This document shows, in pieces, positions 43,046 to 50,880 of a stretch of 64,000 bases of DNA. The notes beneath the pieces were generated by a model. The model saw only the letters and a list, made by a program, of their open reading frames with translations, was not told the origin of the DNA and ran no database searches. A program made the position numbers and the translations under genes. Every line of letters starts with the position of its first letter. Positions within the stretch are counted from its first letter, which is position 1. This stretch comes from Ruthenibacterium avium (GTDB lineage: Bacteria; Bacillota; Clostridia; Oscillospirales; Ruminococcaceae), in the NCBI GenBank assembly GCA_019118905.1, contig DWYA01000013.1, forward strand, positions 1 to 64,000. Direction: 5' to 3'.

Positions 43046-43264
43046 ATGTTTGAAAGGAAAAAAGAGCAGGCCAACTGGAGCGCGCTTTGGGCGCAGATGG
43101 AGGCTCTGCGCGCAGAGATTGGCGAGCTGACCGAGCTGGTAAAGGCTGCGCAAGCGGCAAACAGCCCTGCCCCGCACGATGTACACGCAGAGAATGTGGC
43201 GCGTCAATGGGAACGCTTTTGGGCGTACAGCGGAGAGCCGCAGGAGAAAGGGGAGAGAGGATGA
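43046..43264 (+). CDS. Small coiled-coil phage protein between terminase and portal
   Basis: 72 residues with a strong heptad helix (WSALWAQMEALRAEIGELTE, LVKAAQ). TAGGAGG precedes the ATG and its stop overlaps the portal start (ATGA). Could be a minor head or assembly protein; no family recognised. Confidence 0.65.
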   Translation: MFERKKEQANWSALWAQMEALRAEIGELTELVKAAQAANSPAPHDVHAENVARQWERFWAYSGEPQEKGERG

Positions 43265-44880
43265 ACGACTGGGAGCAGGAAGAATTTGACCCGCGCGCGG
43301 TGTTTGAAGAATACGAACAGGCGAGAGCGTTTAACGAGGCCATTGACCTGTATGAAACCGTGGAGAAGAACGAGGACTTTTATATTGGAAACCAGTGGAG
43401 AGGGGTACATGCCCCGGACCTTGACAAGCCCGTGATGAATGTATTAGCGCGTGTGGTGAAGTTTTTTATTGCCAGCGTGGTATCGGACGACATTGCCGTA
43501 GGCGTGACCGATTTTGAAGAAGATGAAAACCGCCGCTGCATCACAAAGATGCTGGAAGGAAAATTTGATGAAATTATGGAGCAGACGGCCTTCAAAAAGA
43601 AAACACGAGAGGTGATTCGCAACGCGGCGGTGGACGGCGACGGCTGCATTCATTACTTTTTCAACACAGAGGGACAAAATGGGGAAAATGCGGGCGGCGT
43701 GATTGAGGCGGAGATTGTGGAAAACACCGACATCCATTTTGGCAATCCGCAGATGCATGACCTCCAAAAGCAGCCGTATCTGCTTTTAAACTTCCGCCGT
43801 TTGGTGCGGGAAGTGCGGCAGATGGCTGCCGAAGGGGCGGAGATTTACCCCGACGAGCCGCTGAGCCGTGAGGAAGGCCCGCCGGAACACGGAAAGGTGA
43901 TGGTAATTCGCAAATATTGGAAACGACGCGGCGCAAACGGACGCACAACCGTTTGGTTTTGCGAAGTGACAAAAGATGCCGTGGTGACCCCGCCGACGGA
44001 CACAGGGCTGGAACGCTACCCGGTGGCATTTTTCGCATGGGAAAAGGTGAAGCGCTGCTTTCACGGTCAAGCCGCCATTACAGGCATGATTCCCAACCAA
44101 ATTTTTATCAACAAGCTGTTTGCGATGAGTATGCAGCACATCAAAAGCATGGCGTTCCCCAAAATTGTTTATAACCGCTCGCTGCTGCCGCGCGGGTGGT
44201 CAAACCGTGTGGGGGAGGCCATCGCCGTAAACGGTGACCCGAATCTTGCCGTAGCCGCGAACTTTAAGGCGCAGGATATGTCGGCGCAGGTACTGGAGAT
44301 GATTGAAGCCGTCATTACATATACACGCGACACGATGGGCGCTTCCGACGCGGTGCTGGGCAATATTAAGCCGGAAAATACCTCCGCCATTGTGGCGACA
44401 CAGCAGGCGACGTCGATGCCGCTGGAACTGCAAAAACAGGATTTTTACAGCTTTGTTGAGGACAGCGTGCGCATTTGGCTGGACATGATGGGAGTCTACT
44501 ACGGGGTGCGCCCGGTGAAGCTGGAACTGCCCTCGGCCATGCCCTCGGACACCGGAGAGAACACGGTTCAGATGGCGCTGTTTGATTTTACCACCTTGCG
44601 CGGCTGGAATTTGCAGTTGAATGTCGAAGTGGGTGCGGCGACCTATTGGAGCGAGCTGATGCAGGTACAGACGCTGGACAATTTGTTCAGCAACGGTATT
44701 TTGCAGGACGCGGTCGCCTACCTAGAAAATATGCCGCGCGGCTATATTCCGGGCAAAACTCAGCTGATTGAAGCCATCAAAAAGCAGCAGACAGCGGCGG
44801 CGGACACGCAAATGGAGCATCCGTCCGCAGCCGGAAAGCTGAAAAGCGCGGTGGCTTCAGCGGCACAGCAAAGGGGGTGA
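43261..44880 (+). CDS. Phage portal protein
   Basis: 539 residues. Large mixed alpha/beta protein positioned between terminase and capsid. Segments such as ENEDFYIGNQWRG-like (NEDFYIGNQW), KPVMNVLARVVKFFIASV, INKLFAMSMQHIKSMAFPK and YTRDTMGASDAVLGNIKPEN with TSAIVATQQA match the clip/stem/helix pattern of podovirus and siphovirus portals. It forms the dodecameric DNA gateway. ATG at 43261 overlaps the stop of the preceding gene. Confidence 0.85.
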   Translation: MNDWEQEEFDPRAVFEEYEQARAFNEAIDLYETVEKNEDFYIGNQWRGVHAPDLDKPVMNVLARVVKFFIASVVSDDIAVGVTDFEEDENRRCITKMLEGKFDEIMEQTAFKKKTREVIRNAAVDGDGCIHYFFNTEGQNGENAGGVIEAEIVENTDIHFGNPQMHDLQKQPYLLLNFRRLVREVRQMAAEGAEIYPDEPLSREEGPPEHGKVMVIRKYWKRRGANGRTTVWFCEVTKDAVVTPPTDTGLERYPVAFFAWEKVKRCFHGQAAITGMIPNQIFINKLFAMSMQHIKSMAFPKIVYNRSLLPRGWSNRVGEAIAVNGDPNLAVAANFKAQDMSAQVLEMIEAVITYTRDTMGASDAVLGNIKPENTSAIVATQQATSMPLELQKQDFYSFVEDSVRIWLDMMGVYYGVRPVKLELPSAMPSDTGENTVQMALFDFTTLRGWNLQLNVEVGAATYWSELMQVQTLDNLFSNGILQDAVAYLENMPRGYIPGKTQLIEAIKKQQTAAADTQMEHPSAAGKLKSAVASAAQQRG

Positions 44881-44884
44881 GGAA

Positions 44885-45088
44885 ATGGAGTTTTGCCAAG
44901 CGTGCCGCGCACAGGCGCGGGTGTCGGCAGCAGAGGTGGACGCCGAGCAAGTGACGCTGCATTATATCTGCGTGAACCGAAACTGCGGGCAGTACCGAAA
45001 GGAAATTGGCCAAAAGGTGCTGAGGCGCAAAGACACCGGGTATCAATGCGAAAAAAGCTTTCAAAGCGGGCAAGCCGCGTTGAAATAA
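44885..45088 (+). CDS. Small zinc-ribbon-like phage protein
   Basis: 67 residues with two Cys pairs (FCQACRA and CVNRNCGQY), the layout of a zinc ribbon. GGGGGTGAGG precedes the ATG and it sits 4 bp after the portal gene. Role unknown. Confidence 0.65.
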   Translation: MEFCQACRAQARVSAAEVDAEQVTLHYICVNRNCGQYRKEIGQKVLRRKDTGYQCEKSFQSGQAALK

Positions 45089-45114
45089 ACGACAAAAAGA
45101 AAGGAGAGAACGCT

Positions 45115-45480
45115 ATGGAATTGGAAGAACAGGACAGCCTTTTGGACGAAACACCACAGGAGGAACAGGTATCCGCCGAAAGGGAGCCGAGCGAGGCGGA
45201 ACAGCAGGAGGAGACAGCGCGGTTAGAGCCTTATTTGGAGCTTTTGCGGGAGGTGCCGGATTTGCAGAAAAGCCGGGTACTGCCTGTGGAAGTCATGCGC
45301 CGCATTGCACAGGGAGAGTCGCCGCTGAATGCCTACCGCGCGTATGAAAACGGACGCTTAAAGGCAGAGCTTGACCTGATGCGCCATCGTTCGGCGGCAC
45401 CGGGCAGCGTGCGCAGCACGGCCTATGCCGCAAAACGCGACAGCTTTTCGGCGGGATTTGACGAGGGCTTTTTGTATTGA
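45115..45480 (+). CDS. Putative scaffolding-like protein
   Basis: 121 residues, very acidic N-terminus (ELEEQDSLLDETPQEEQVSA) and a basic helical C-terminal half. Position immediately before the capsid and charge distribution are typical of short scaffold proteins; the sequence itself is not recognisable. ATG at 45115 follows AAAGGAGAG. Confidence 0.6.
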   Translation: MELEEQDSLLDETPQEEQVSAEREPSEAEQQEETARLEPYLELLREVPDLQKSRVLPVEVMRRIAQGESPLNAYRAYENGRLKAELDLMRHRSAAPGSVRSTAYAAKRDSFSAGFDEGFLY

Positions 45481-45564
45481 CAAAAGGGTGCAGCTTGGTG
45501 AAACGCCGGCCGGCTTCACAAAAATAAAACGGCGAAAAACACAACAAAAAAGGAGAATGAGACC

Positions 45565-46626
45565 ATGCAGACCGTACATCTTGACAGCAAATACAGCAAA
45601 AAAATTGACCAGGCGTTTACCTTGGGCAGCTTGGTGCAAAACCGCTTGAGCCGCGAAAACGACTTTGTGGGCGCAAAGACGGTGCGCATTCACAACATCA
45701 ACACGGTGCCTTTGGTGGACTACGACCGAACGGCTTCCGGCGAGCGATACGGCACCCCGACCGAAGTGGGCGACACCGTACAGGAACTGACCATGAGCCA
45801 GGACAAGAGCTTTTCCGGCGTGATTGACAAGGGCAACAACTTGGACCAGTGTATCAACAAAGCGGGAAAGTTTTTGGGCGTTCAGATGAGCGAGGCGGTG
45901 ATTCCCGCCTACGACAAGTACTGCTTTGAGCAGCTGTGCCAGAAAGCAGGCTGCATTGTGGGCAGCGCGGAGGCCATTAGCAAGACGAATGTCATTGCGC
46001 GCTTGAGTGCGGCGCGTGCGCACCTGCTGAACCGCAAAGTTCCTGTCAAAGGCAGAACCCTGTATGTGAACACGTTGGTATTTAACGCTTTGGTGGACAC
46101 CGATCAGTTTAAAAATTTGGACAAGCTTGGCACCAAAGCGGTGGCCAACGGCCAGGTGGGTGAGATTTTCGGCGCACCCGTGGTGGAGGTGCCGGAGGAG
46201 CTTTTGCCCAAGGGCGTGAACTTTATTTTGGTGCATAAGCGCGCAGCCTGTGCGCCCGAGAAAATTCACGATGCAAAGACGCACATTGACCCGCCGGGTA
46301 TTTCCGGCAGTTTGGTGGAAGGCCGCTTTTACTATGATCTGTTTGTGTATGCACACAAAGCGGACGGCGTGTATGTGGATGTGACCACAGATTCCACCGT
46401 GAAAGTGCTGGGCAAGCTGACCGTGGCGGCTGCCGGCGGCGCCATCAGCGGGGAGGAGAGCGGTGCGACCGTCATTTACACCACGGACGGCACAGACCCG
46501 CGTTACAGTGTGACCGCGCAGGTGGGCAAGAGCCCGGCAGGCGGCAAAGACGTCATCGTAAAAGCGTATCAGAAAAAGGCGGGCATGTTCCCGTCGCCGG
46601 TGACAGAGCAGAAGCTGACCTCTTAA
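45565..46626 (+). CDS. Major capsid protein with C-terminal Ig/chitobiase-like domain
   Basis: 353 residues. The first about 270 residues look like a HK97-fold capsid of the P22/gp5-like clostridial type (ending in KTHIDPPGISGSLVEGRFYY and DLFVYAHKADGVYV). The C-terminal about 80 residues are a beta-sandwich with TVIYTTDGTDPRYS, as in chitobiase/beta-hexosaminidase C-terminal and bacterial Ig-like domains; such domains decorate the particle surface and may bind carbohydrate. ATG follows AAAAAGGAG; a GC hairpin follows the gene. Confidence 0.82.
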   Translation: MQTVHLDSKYSKKIDQAFTLGSLVQNRLSRENDFVGAKTVRIHNINTVPLVDYDRTASGERYGTPTEVGDTVQELTMSQDKSFSGVIDKGNNLDQCINKAGKFLGVQMSEAVIPAYDKYCFEQLCQKAGCIVGSAEAISKTNVIARLSAARAHLLNRKVPVKGRTLYVNTLVFNALVDTDQFKNLDKLGTKAVANGQVGEIFGAPVVEVPEELLPKGVNFILVHKRAACAPEKIHDAKTHIDPPGISGSLVEGRFYYDLFVYAHKADGVYVDVTTDSTVKVLGKLTVAAAGGAISGEESGATVIYTTDGTDPRYSVTAQVGKSPAGGKDVIVKAYQKKAGMFPSPVTEQKLTS

Positions 46627-46641
46627 TGGGCATGGCGAAAC

Positions 46642-46663
46642 GGGCGGCGCGGCTGCGCCGCCC
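46642..46663 (+). promoter_or_regulatory. Hairpin after the capsid gene
   Basis: A perfect 9-bp stem, gggcggcgc / gcgccgccc, around ggct and without T-run. Probably an mRNA-end stabiliser or partial attenuator that raises capsid over connector expression. Confidence 0.5.
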
Positions 46664-46678
46664 CACAGGAGGGATAAC

Positions 46679-47056
46679 ATGACAGGCAATGAAGTGTTTG
46701 ACGCGGCGGCGGCTTATTTGGCGCAGACGAGGCAAGACAGTGAGGAATGGAAGCCGTTTGTGCCGCACTGGCTGAACTTGCTGTTAGAGGAAAGCTTGCC
46801 CTATGAAAACGCATGGCGAACCATGCAGGGCTTGGAGCTTTTGGAGAAAGCACCGTGCTTGACACAGGACACCATGGACGAGCCGCTGGAATACCATGAA
46901 GCGCTGGTACGCATTGCACTGCCGTATGGCTTGGCAAGTGATTTTTGGCGCGATGATGACAACGACTACCGCGCCAATGATTTTCGGGCGCGTTATGTTT
47001 CCGCACTGGAGGACTGTCTGCGGGGAGAACCGCAGCCAATCGAAGATGTGTATTGA
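46679..47056 (+). CDS. Head-tail connector (adaptor) protein, putative
   Basis: 125 residues, mostly helical, with Trp- and acid-rich segments (WKPFVPHWLNLLLEESLPYE, and FWRDDDNDYRANDF). Position after the capsid and before the large beta-rich tail protein suits a gp4/gp6-like adaptor. Not identifiable from motifs alone. ATG follows AGGAGGG. Confidence 0.6.
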   Translation: MTGNEVFDAAAAYLAQTRQDSEEWKPFVPHWLNLLLEESLPYENAWRTMQGLELLEKAPCLTQDTMDEPLEYHEALVRIALPYGLASDFWRDDDNDYRANDFRARYVSALEDCLRGEPQPIEDVY

Positions 47057-47068
47057 AAGGAGGGCAAA

Positions 47069-49009
47069 GTGGTACATTACATCAATCCGGGCGCAGCCCC
47101 GACGATACAGATGAATGCGGTGGTGCTGGAACGATTTTTGGGGGTGGATTTGACCTCCTCGCCCGTGAGCGTAGACAAAGCGCGCAGCCCTGACGCGCCC
47201 AACATGATGCCGGATCAGGACGGATACCCGGCAAAGCGGATGGGGTATCACACCATTTTGGAGCTGGGAGAGCGGATTTATGGAGCATACGGCTTGAAAC
47301 TGCCGCAGCAAAGCGAAAAGCGGCTGATTCATGCCGGGGGAAAGCTGTATTTGACAAAGACACAGCAAGACGAACACGAGGGAAAGACACGGGAAACGGC
47401 ACAGGTGCTGTACGAGGGAATGGCAAGCCACGCCAGCTGTGCGGTGCAGCTGAAAGAAAAGCTTTGGATTTTGGACGGGAAAACCTATCTTTGTTACGAC
47501 GGGGAAAGTGTGCGCCCGGTGAAAGAAATGGCAACGGTACCCATCATTACGATTGCCAAAGGCCCGAAAAAGGACACGGGTGCAACGAGCTATTTGCCGG
47601 TGAACCTTTTGACGGGCAAGCGCACCGACAGCTATGCCGGAACCAAAGACGATACCGACTACTTTTTAAGCTTTGATGAACTGACCGACAGCGCGGTAAA
47701 GGTGGAGATTTTAGACGAGGAAGGCGTTTGGCAGGAGAAAAAAGAAGGGTTCAGCGTGGACACGGTATTGGGAAAGGTGCATTTTGACACCGCGCCCGGA
47801 GAAAGCCCGCTGGAAGGCGAGGACAACGTGCGCATTACCTATGAGGTGGAAGATTATGCCGACCGCATTGATGGGTGCAGCTGTGCGGTGCTGTACGGCG
47901 TAAACGGGGCGATGGACCGCGTATTTTTGACGGGGCACCCTGAGTATCCGAACATTGACCGATGGAGCGCCTTTGAAGACCCCGCCTATTTTGCCGACAC
48001 GGATTACAGCGTATTGGGCAGTGAAGGCTGTGCCATTGCAGGGTACAGCATTGTGGCCGGAATGCTGGCCGCACACAAAGACGGCGAGGAAAACGGGCGC
48101 AATGTATTTATCCGACAGGGAACCTTGACGAGCAGCGGAGAGGCGCAATTTTTGATTTATGACGTAGTACAGGCGGAAAATGCTGTGGCGCCGCGCAGCT
48201 TTCAAAGCGCGATGGGAGAGCCGATGTTTTTGACAAGGCGGGGCGTGTTTGCCCTGACGGACTCGGAGGCAACCGGCGAAAAATATGCACAGAACCGGAG
48301 CTACTTTATCAATGGCGCACTGACGCGGGAGGAGAATCTAAACGACGCTTGCAGCGCAATGTGGAAGCAATTTTATTTGCTTTGTTTGCCGAAAAGCCGG
48401 CGTGTCTATTTGATGGACACTGAGCAAAAGGTGTATGAGGCAAACGAGCCGCAAAGCAGCTATCAGCTGGAATGTTTTGTGTGGGAAAATGTGGACGCGG
48501 TTTGCCTTTGGCAAGAGGGGGACAAGCTGCGCTTCGGCACACAAGACGGTGCTGTGCGGGAATTTTGGCCGGGCGGAAAGGATTTTCATTACAACGACTG
48601 CCGGGTGCTGGACGAGGATGCGCGGGTAGAAGATGAAATTGCTGTCAAAGCCCGCTGGACCACACCTTTGATGAACCTGGGAACGTGGGCCAACTTGAAA
48701 ACCGTGACCGGTGTTTGGGTGGTCGGACAGCCGTATTTGAGAAGCGGCGGAGAGATTTGGTATGCCACGGACAAAAGCTGGGAGTACCGCACAAAAGAAT
48801 ATTACATTGACATTTTCGACTGGAATGACATTGATTTCAACCGGTGGACCTTCCAAATGCTGAACCGCCCGACTGTGGTATTCTCACCGAGAAAAGCAAA
48901 AAAGATTAAGCTGTTTCAAGTGTGCGTGAAAAATGAGCGCCTGCGCGAACCGTTTGGCATTTTTGCCATTCACATCAACTACAAAAAGGGAAGCAAGGTG
49001 AAGCGTTGA
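47069..49009 (+). CDS. Large beta-rich tail/stopper protein (gp10-like candidate)
   Basis: 646 residues, beta-strand-rich throughout with repeated motifs like KLYLTKTQ, KLWILDGKTYLCYDGE and RVYLMDTEQKVYE, consistent with a beta-propeller. An N-terminal VDLTSSPVSVDKARSPDAPN precedes it. Podovirus gp10-type tail stabilisation proteins have this size, fold and position (after connector, before fibres); this is inference. GTG start at 47069 with AAAGGAGGG. No tape-measure or tail-tube gene follows it, which favours a short-tailed particle. Confidence 0.6.
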   Translation: MVHYINPGAAPTIQMNAVVLERFLGVDLTSSPVSVDKARSPDAPNMMPDQDGYPAKRMGYHTILELGERIYGAYGLKLPQQSEKRLIHAGGKLYLTKTQQDEHEGKTRETAQVLYEGMASHASCAVQLKEKLWILDGKTYLCYDGESVRPVKEMATVPIITIAKGPKKDTGATSYLPVNLLTGKRTDSYAGTKDDTDYFLSFDELTDSAVKVEILDEEGVWQEKKEGFSVDTVLGKVHFDTAPGESPLEGEDNVRITYEVEDYADRIDGCSCAVLYGVNGAMDRVFLTGHPEYPNIDRWSAFEDPAYFADTDYSVLGSEGCAIAGYSIVAGMLAAHKDGEENGRNVFIRQGTLTSSGEAQFLIYDVVQAENAVAPRSFQSAMGEPMFLTRRGVFALTDSEATGEKYAQNRSYFINGALTREENLNDACSAMWKQFYLLCLPKSRRVYLMDTEQKVYEANEPQSSYQLECFVWENVDAVCLWQEGDKLRFGTQDGAVREFWPGGKDFHYNDCRVLDEDARVEDEIAVKARWTTPLMNLGTWANLKTVTGVWVVGQPYLRSGGEIWYATDKSWEYRTKEYYIDIFDWNDIDFNRWTFQMLNRPTVVFSPRKAKKIKLFQVCVKNERLREPFGIFAIHINYKKGSKVKR

Positions 49010-49011
49010 CC

Positions 49012-49587
49012 ATGAAGGAGAGAACAAGCCTGGATTTGCAGCAATGCAGGCTGGAGCGTTATGAAGATAACATCAAGGATTTGCCCGACAGGATTCAAAA
49101 TCAGGCGCAATGGCTGAAGGCAAAGTTTGACGGGCGCACGGACAAAGAGGTGATGACTCAGCACAATGCGCTGATTGACTGTTTGGCGGAATATGAAGTG
49201 TTCCGTGCTGTGACAAGCGATGATGTACGGCAAGTGCGCTTGAACGAGTACAATCAGCTGGAAGTGGAAAAAGACGACAAATGGCGTGTGGCGGGCTTGG
49301 GCGGCCATTTGATGGTGACCCCGGATGGCCGTGTTCTGCCGATGAGAGAGCGTCTTGCGTTTCGCGGAGAGGTGGAAATGGAGGACGATGAAGAAGCCAA
49401 CAGCACCGTCATTTACGGCGTAAAAGGCGAGCAGGGAAACACCGGCATTGTGACCACGTTAAACCCCGGCATGTTTGCACTTTCTGTGGGCGAGGACGGC
49501 CATTTATACCTGACGCAAAACGACAATCAGCCCATGCCGCCCTTGACGGTGGAAAACGGGCGGTTGATTTACACCATTACAGAATAG
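49012..49587 (+). CDS. Phage tail protein with DGxLY C-terminal motif
   Basis: 191 residues. N-terminal helical region (LDLQQCRLERYEDNIKDLPD), then beta strands; the end has GEDGHLYLTQNDN...PLTVENGRLIYTITE-type elements that recur in a later fibre gene. Probably part of the tail tip or fibre base. The start ATG at 49012 overlaps the reading end of the preceding gene; TTG at 49006 is an alternative. Confidence 0.6.
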   Translation: MKERTSLDLQQCRLERYEDNIKDLPDRIQNQAQWLKAKFDGRTDKEVMTQHNALIDCLAEYEVFRAVTSDDVRQVRLNEYNQLEVEKDDKWRVAGLGGHLMVTPDGRVLPMRERLAFRGEVEMEDDEEANSTVIYGVKGEQGNTGIVTTLNPGMFALSVGEDGHLYLTQNDNQPMPPLTVENGRLIYTITE

Positions 49588-49598
49588 GAGGGAGGACA

Positions 49599-49871
49599 TT
49601 GGCAAGGTTTGACTTGGGTTCGGTGCAGGGGCCTGCTGCCACGGTAGCGGTGGGCGGCGTGCAGACGGTGTCATTTGAAGCATCGGCACAGGTATATAAC
49701 ACAGGTGATGAACATGCGGCGGTATTTCATTTTCAAATTCCGCGCGGAGAAAAAGGAGACAGGGGAGAGAGAGGCCCCACGGGCGACAAAGCGCCGTCCC
49801 CGCGCTTTGAGCTGAGAGAGGGGCATTTGTATGTGCAATACCCCGATGAGGAGGAAAGAGCATGGCAGTGA
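49599..49871 (+). CDS. Short fibre protein with VDLGxVxGP-like anchor
   Basis: 90 residues. It begins FDLGSVQGPAAT, contains a short collagen-like run (GEKGDRGERGPTGDKAP) and ends with an REGHLYVQYPDEEER strand. It is the first of four consecutive genes sharing this kind of start. TTG start at 49599 after AGGAGGGAGG; its end overlaps the next gene by 10 bp. Confidence 0.65.
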   Translation: MARFDLGSVQGPAATVAVGGVQTVSFEASAQVYNTGDEHAAVFHFQIPRGEKGDRGERGPTGDKAPSPRFELREGHLYVQYPDEEERAWQ

Positions 49872-50494
49872 TACAAGTAGACCTCGGGCGCGTAACCGGA
49901 GAGCAGGGGCCGCCGGGACAAGCCGCGACGATTCGCATTGGAAAAGTGACCGCCGGGGATACGCCGCAGGTAATTAACACCGGCTCACCGACCAATGCCG
50001 TGCTGAATTTTGTGCTGCCCACAGGACAGCCCGCGGCGGTCAGCACGGAGCGTGCGGAGATCGATGCGGCGCCGCGCTTGGAGAGACAGGAACAGCCGGC
50101 AGAGTGCCAAGAGACAAAAGATGACGAAGCCGGAACGTTGGTGCATCCGCGGCGGGAGCTTTATGTGCAGAGCCTTCGGCAGCCGGAGGGGTTGTTTGAA
50201 GAATGCGATACAGAGGGCTTAGACGAAAAGGAAGTGCGTCTGCTGGCATGTTTTTGCCCTGTGAAAGGCATGGGACGAGATGGAAAGCTGCATTATGGCT
50301 TTCTGACCGGACAGGCTGAGTGTGCAATGAGAGAACTGGGACACGAACCGGAACACTTTGGCGTGCTGGGATGTGACGAAATGCAGGGCAGGGCATACCG
50401 GTGGCTGGCACTGGAGGAACTGCTGGCACTGGCGGTTGGCGGGATTCAAAGCTTAGAAAAACGTGTGAAGCAGCTGGAAGAAGGGGGAAGGTAA
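49862..50494 (+). CDS. Fibre protein with anchor and degenerate S74-like C-terminus
   Basis: 210 residues. Start QVDLGRVTGEQGPPGQAAT repeats the family anchor; the middle is a variable strand region (GSPTNAVLNFVLPTG). The C-terminus (LHYGFLTGQAECAMRELG, WLALEELLALAVGGIQSLEK) matches the LHYGF...EQAMGE...ALQK order of the S74 chaperone domain in the gene at 50877, but the SDxxxK autoprocessing motif is missing. It could be an unprocessed trimerisation module. ATG follows GAGGAAAG. Confidence 0.65.
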   Translation: MAVIQVDLGRVTGEQGPPGQAATIRIGKVTAGDTPQVINTGSPTNAVLNFVLPTGQPAAVSTERAEIDAAPRLERQEQPAECQETKDDEAGTLVHPRRELYVQSLRQPEGLFEECDTEGLDEKEVRLLACFCPVKGMGRDGKLHYGFLTGQAECAMRELGHEPEHFGVLGCDEMQGRAYRWLALEELLALAVGGIQSLEKRVKQLEEGGR

Positions 50495-50496
50495 GC

Positions 50497-50880
50497 ATGT
50501 GGGAAGTGGACTTGGGCAGCGTGATAGGGCCGCAAGGCCCGGCAGGAGAAAAAGGAGCGCAAGGCGAACGCGGCGAACAAGGCCCGCAGGGCGTACCCGG
50601 CGTGATGGGGCCGCAGGGCCCGGCAGGGGAGCGCGGCGAAAAAGGAGAAACCGGCCCCCAAGGCCCGCAGGGAATCCAAGGGGAAAAAGGAGAAAAGGGG
50701 GAGAAGGGAGAAAAGGGAGACAGCGGCGTTGTGAGCGAGGTGGATTTGGGCTTTTTTGCCATGCAGATTGAAGATGACGGCAATTTGTACATTGTCACAC
50801 CGGATGAGCAGGAACCGCCCGCTTTTTCCATTGACGAAAACGGCGATTTAATTTACACAGTAGAGGAGACAACGGCATGA
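50497..50880 (+). CDS. Collagen-like fibre protein
   Basis: 127 residues. Anchor start (WEVDLGSVIGPQG), then about 19 Gly-x-y triplets (GERGEKGETGPQGPQG and similar), then a compact beta end DDGNLYIVTPDEQEPPAFS and LIYTVEE. The Gly-x-y repeat predicts a trimeric fibre. The ATG is followed by the next gene with ATGA overlap at the end. Confidence 0.75.
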   Translation: MWEVDLGSVIGPQGPAGEKGAQGERGEQGPQGVPGVMGPQGPAGERGEKGETGPQGPQGIQGEKGEKGEKGEKGDSGVVSEVDLGFFAMQIEDDGNLYIVTPDEQEPPAFSIDENGDLIYTVEETTA

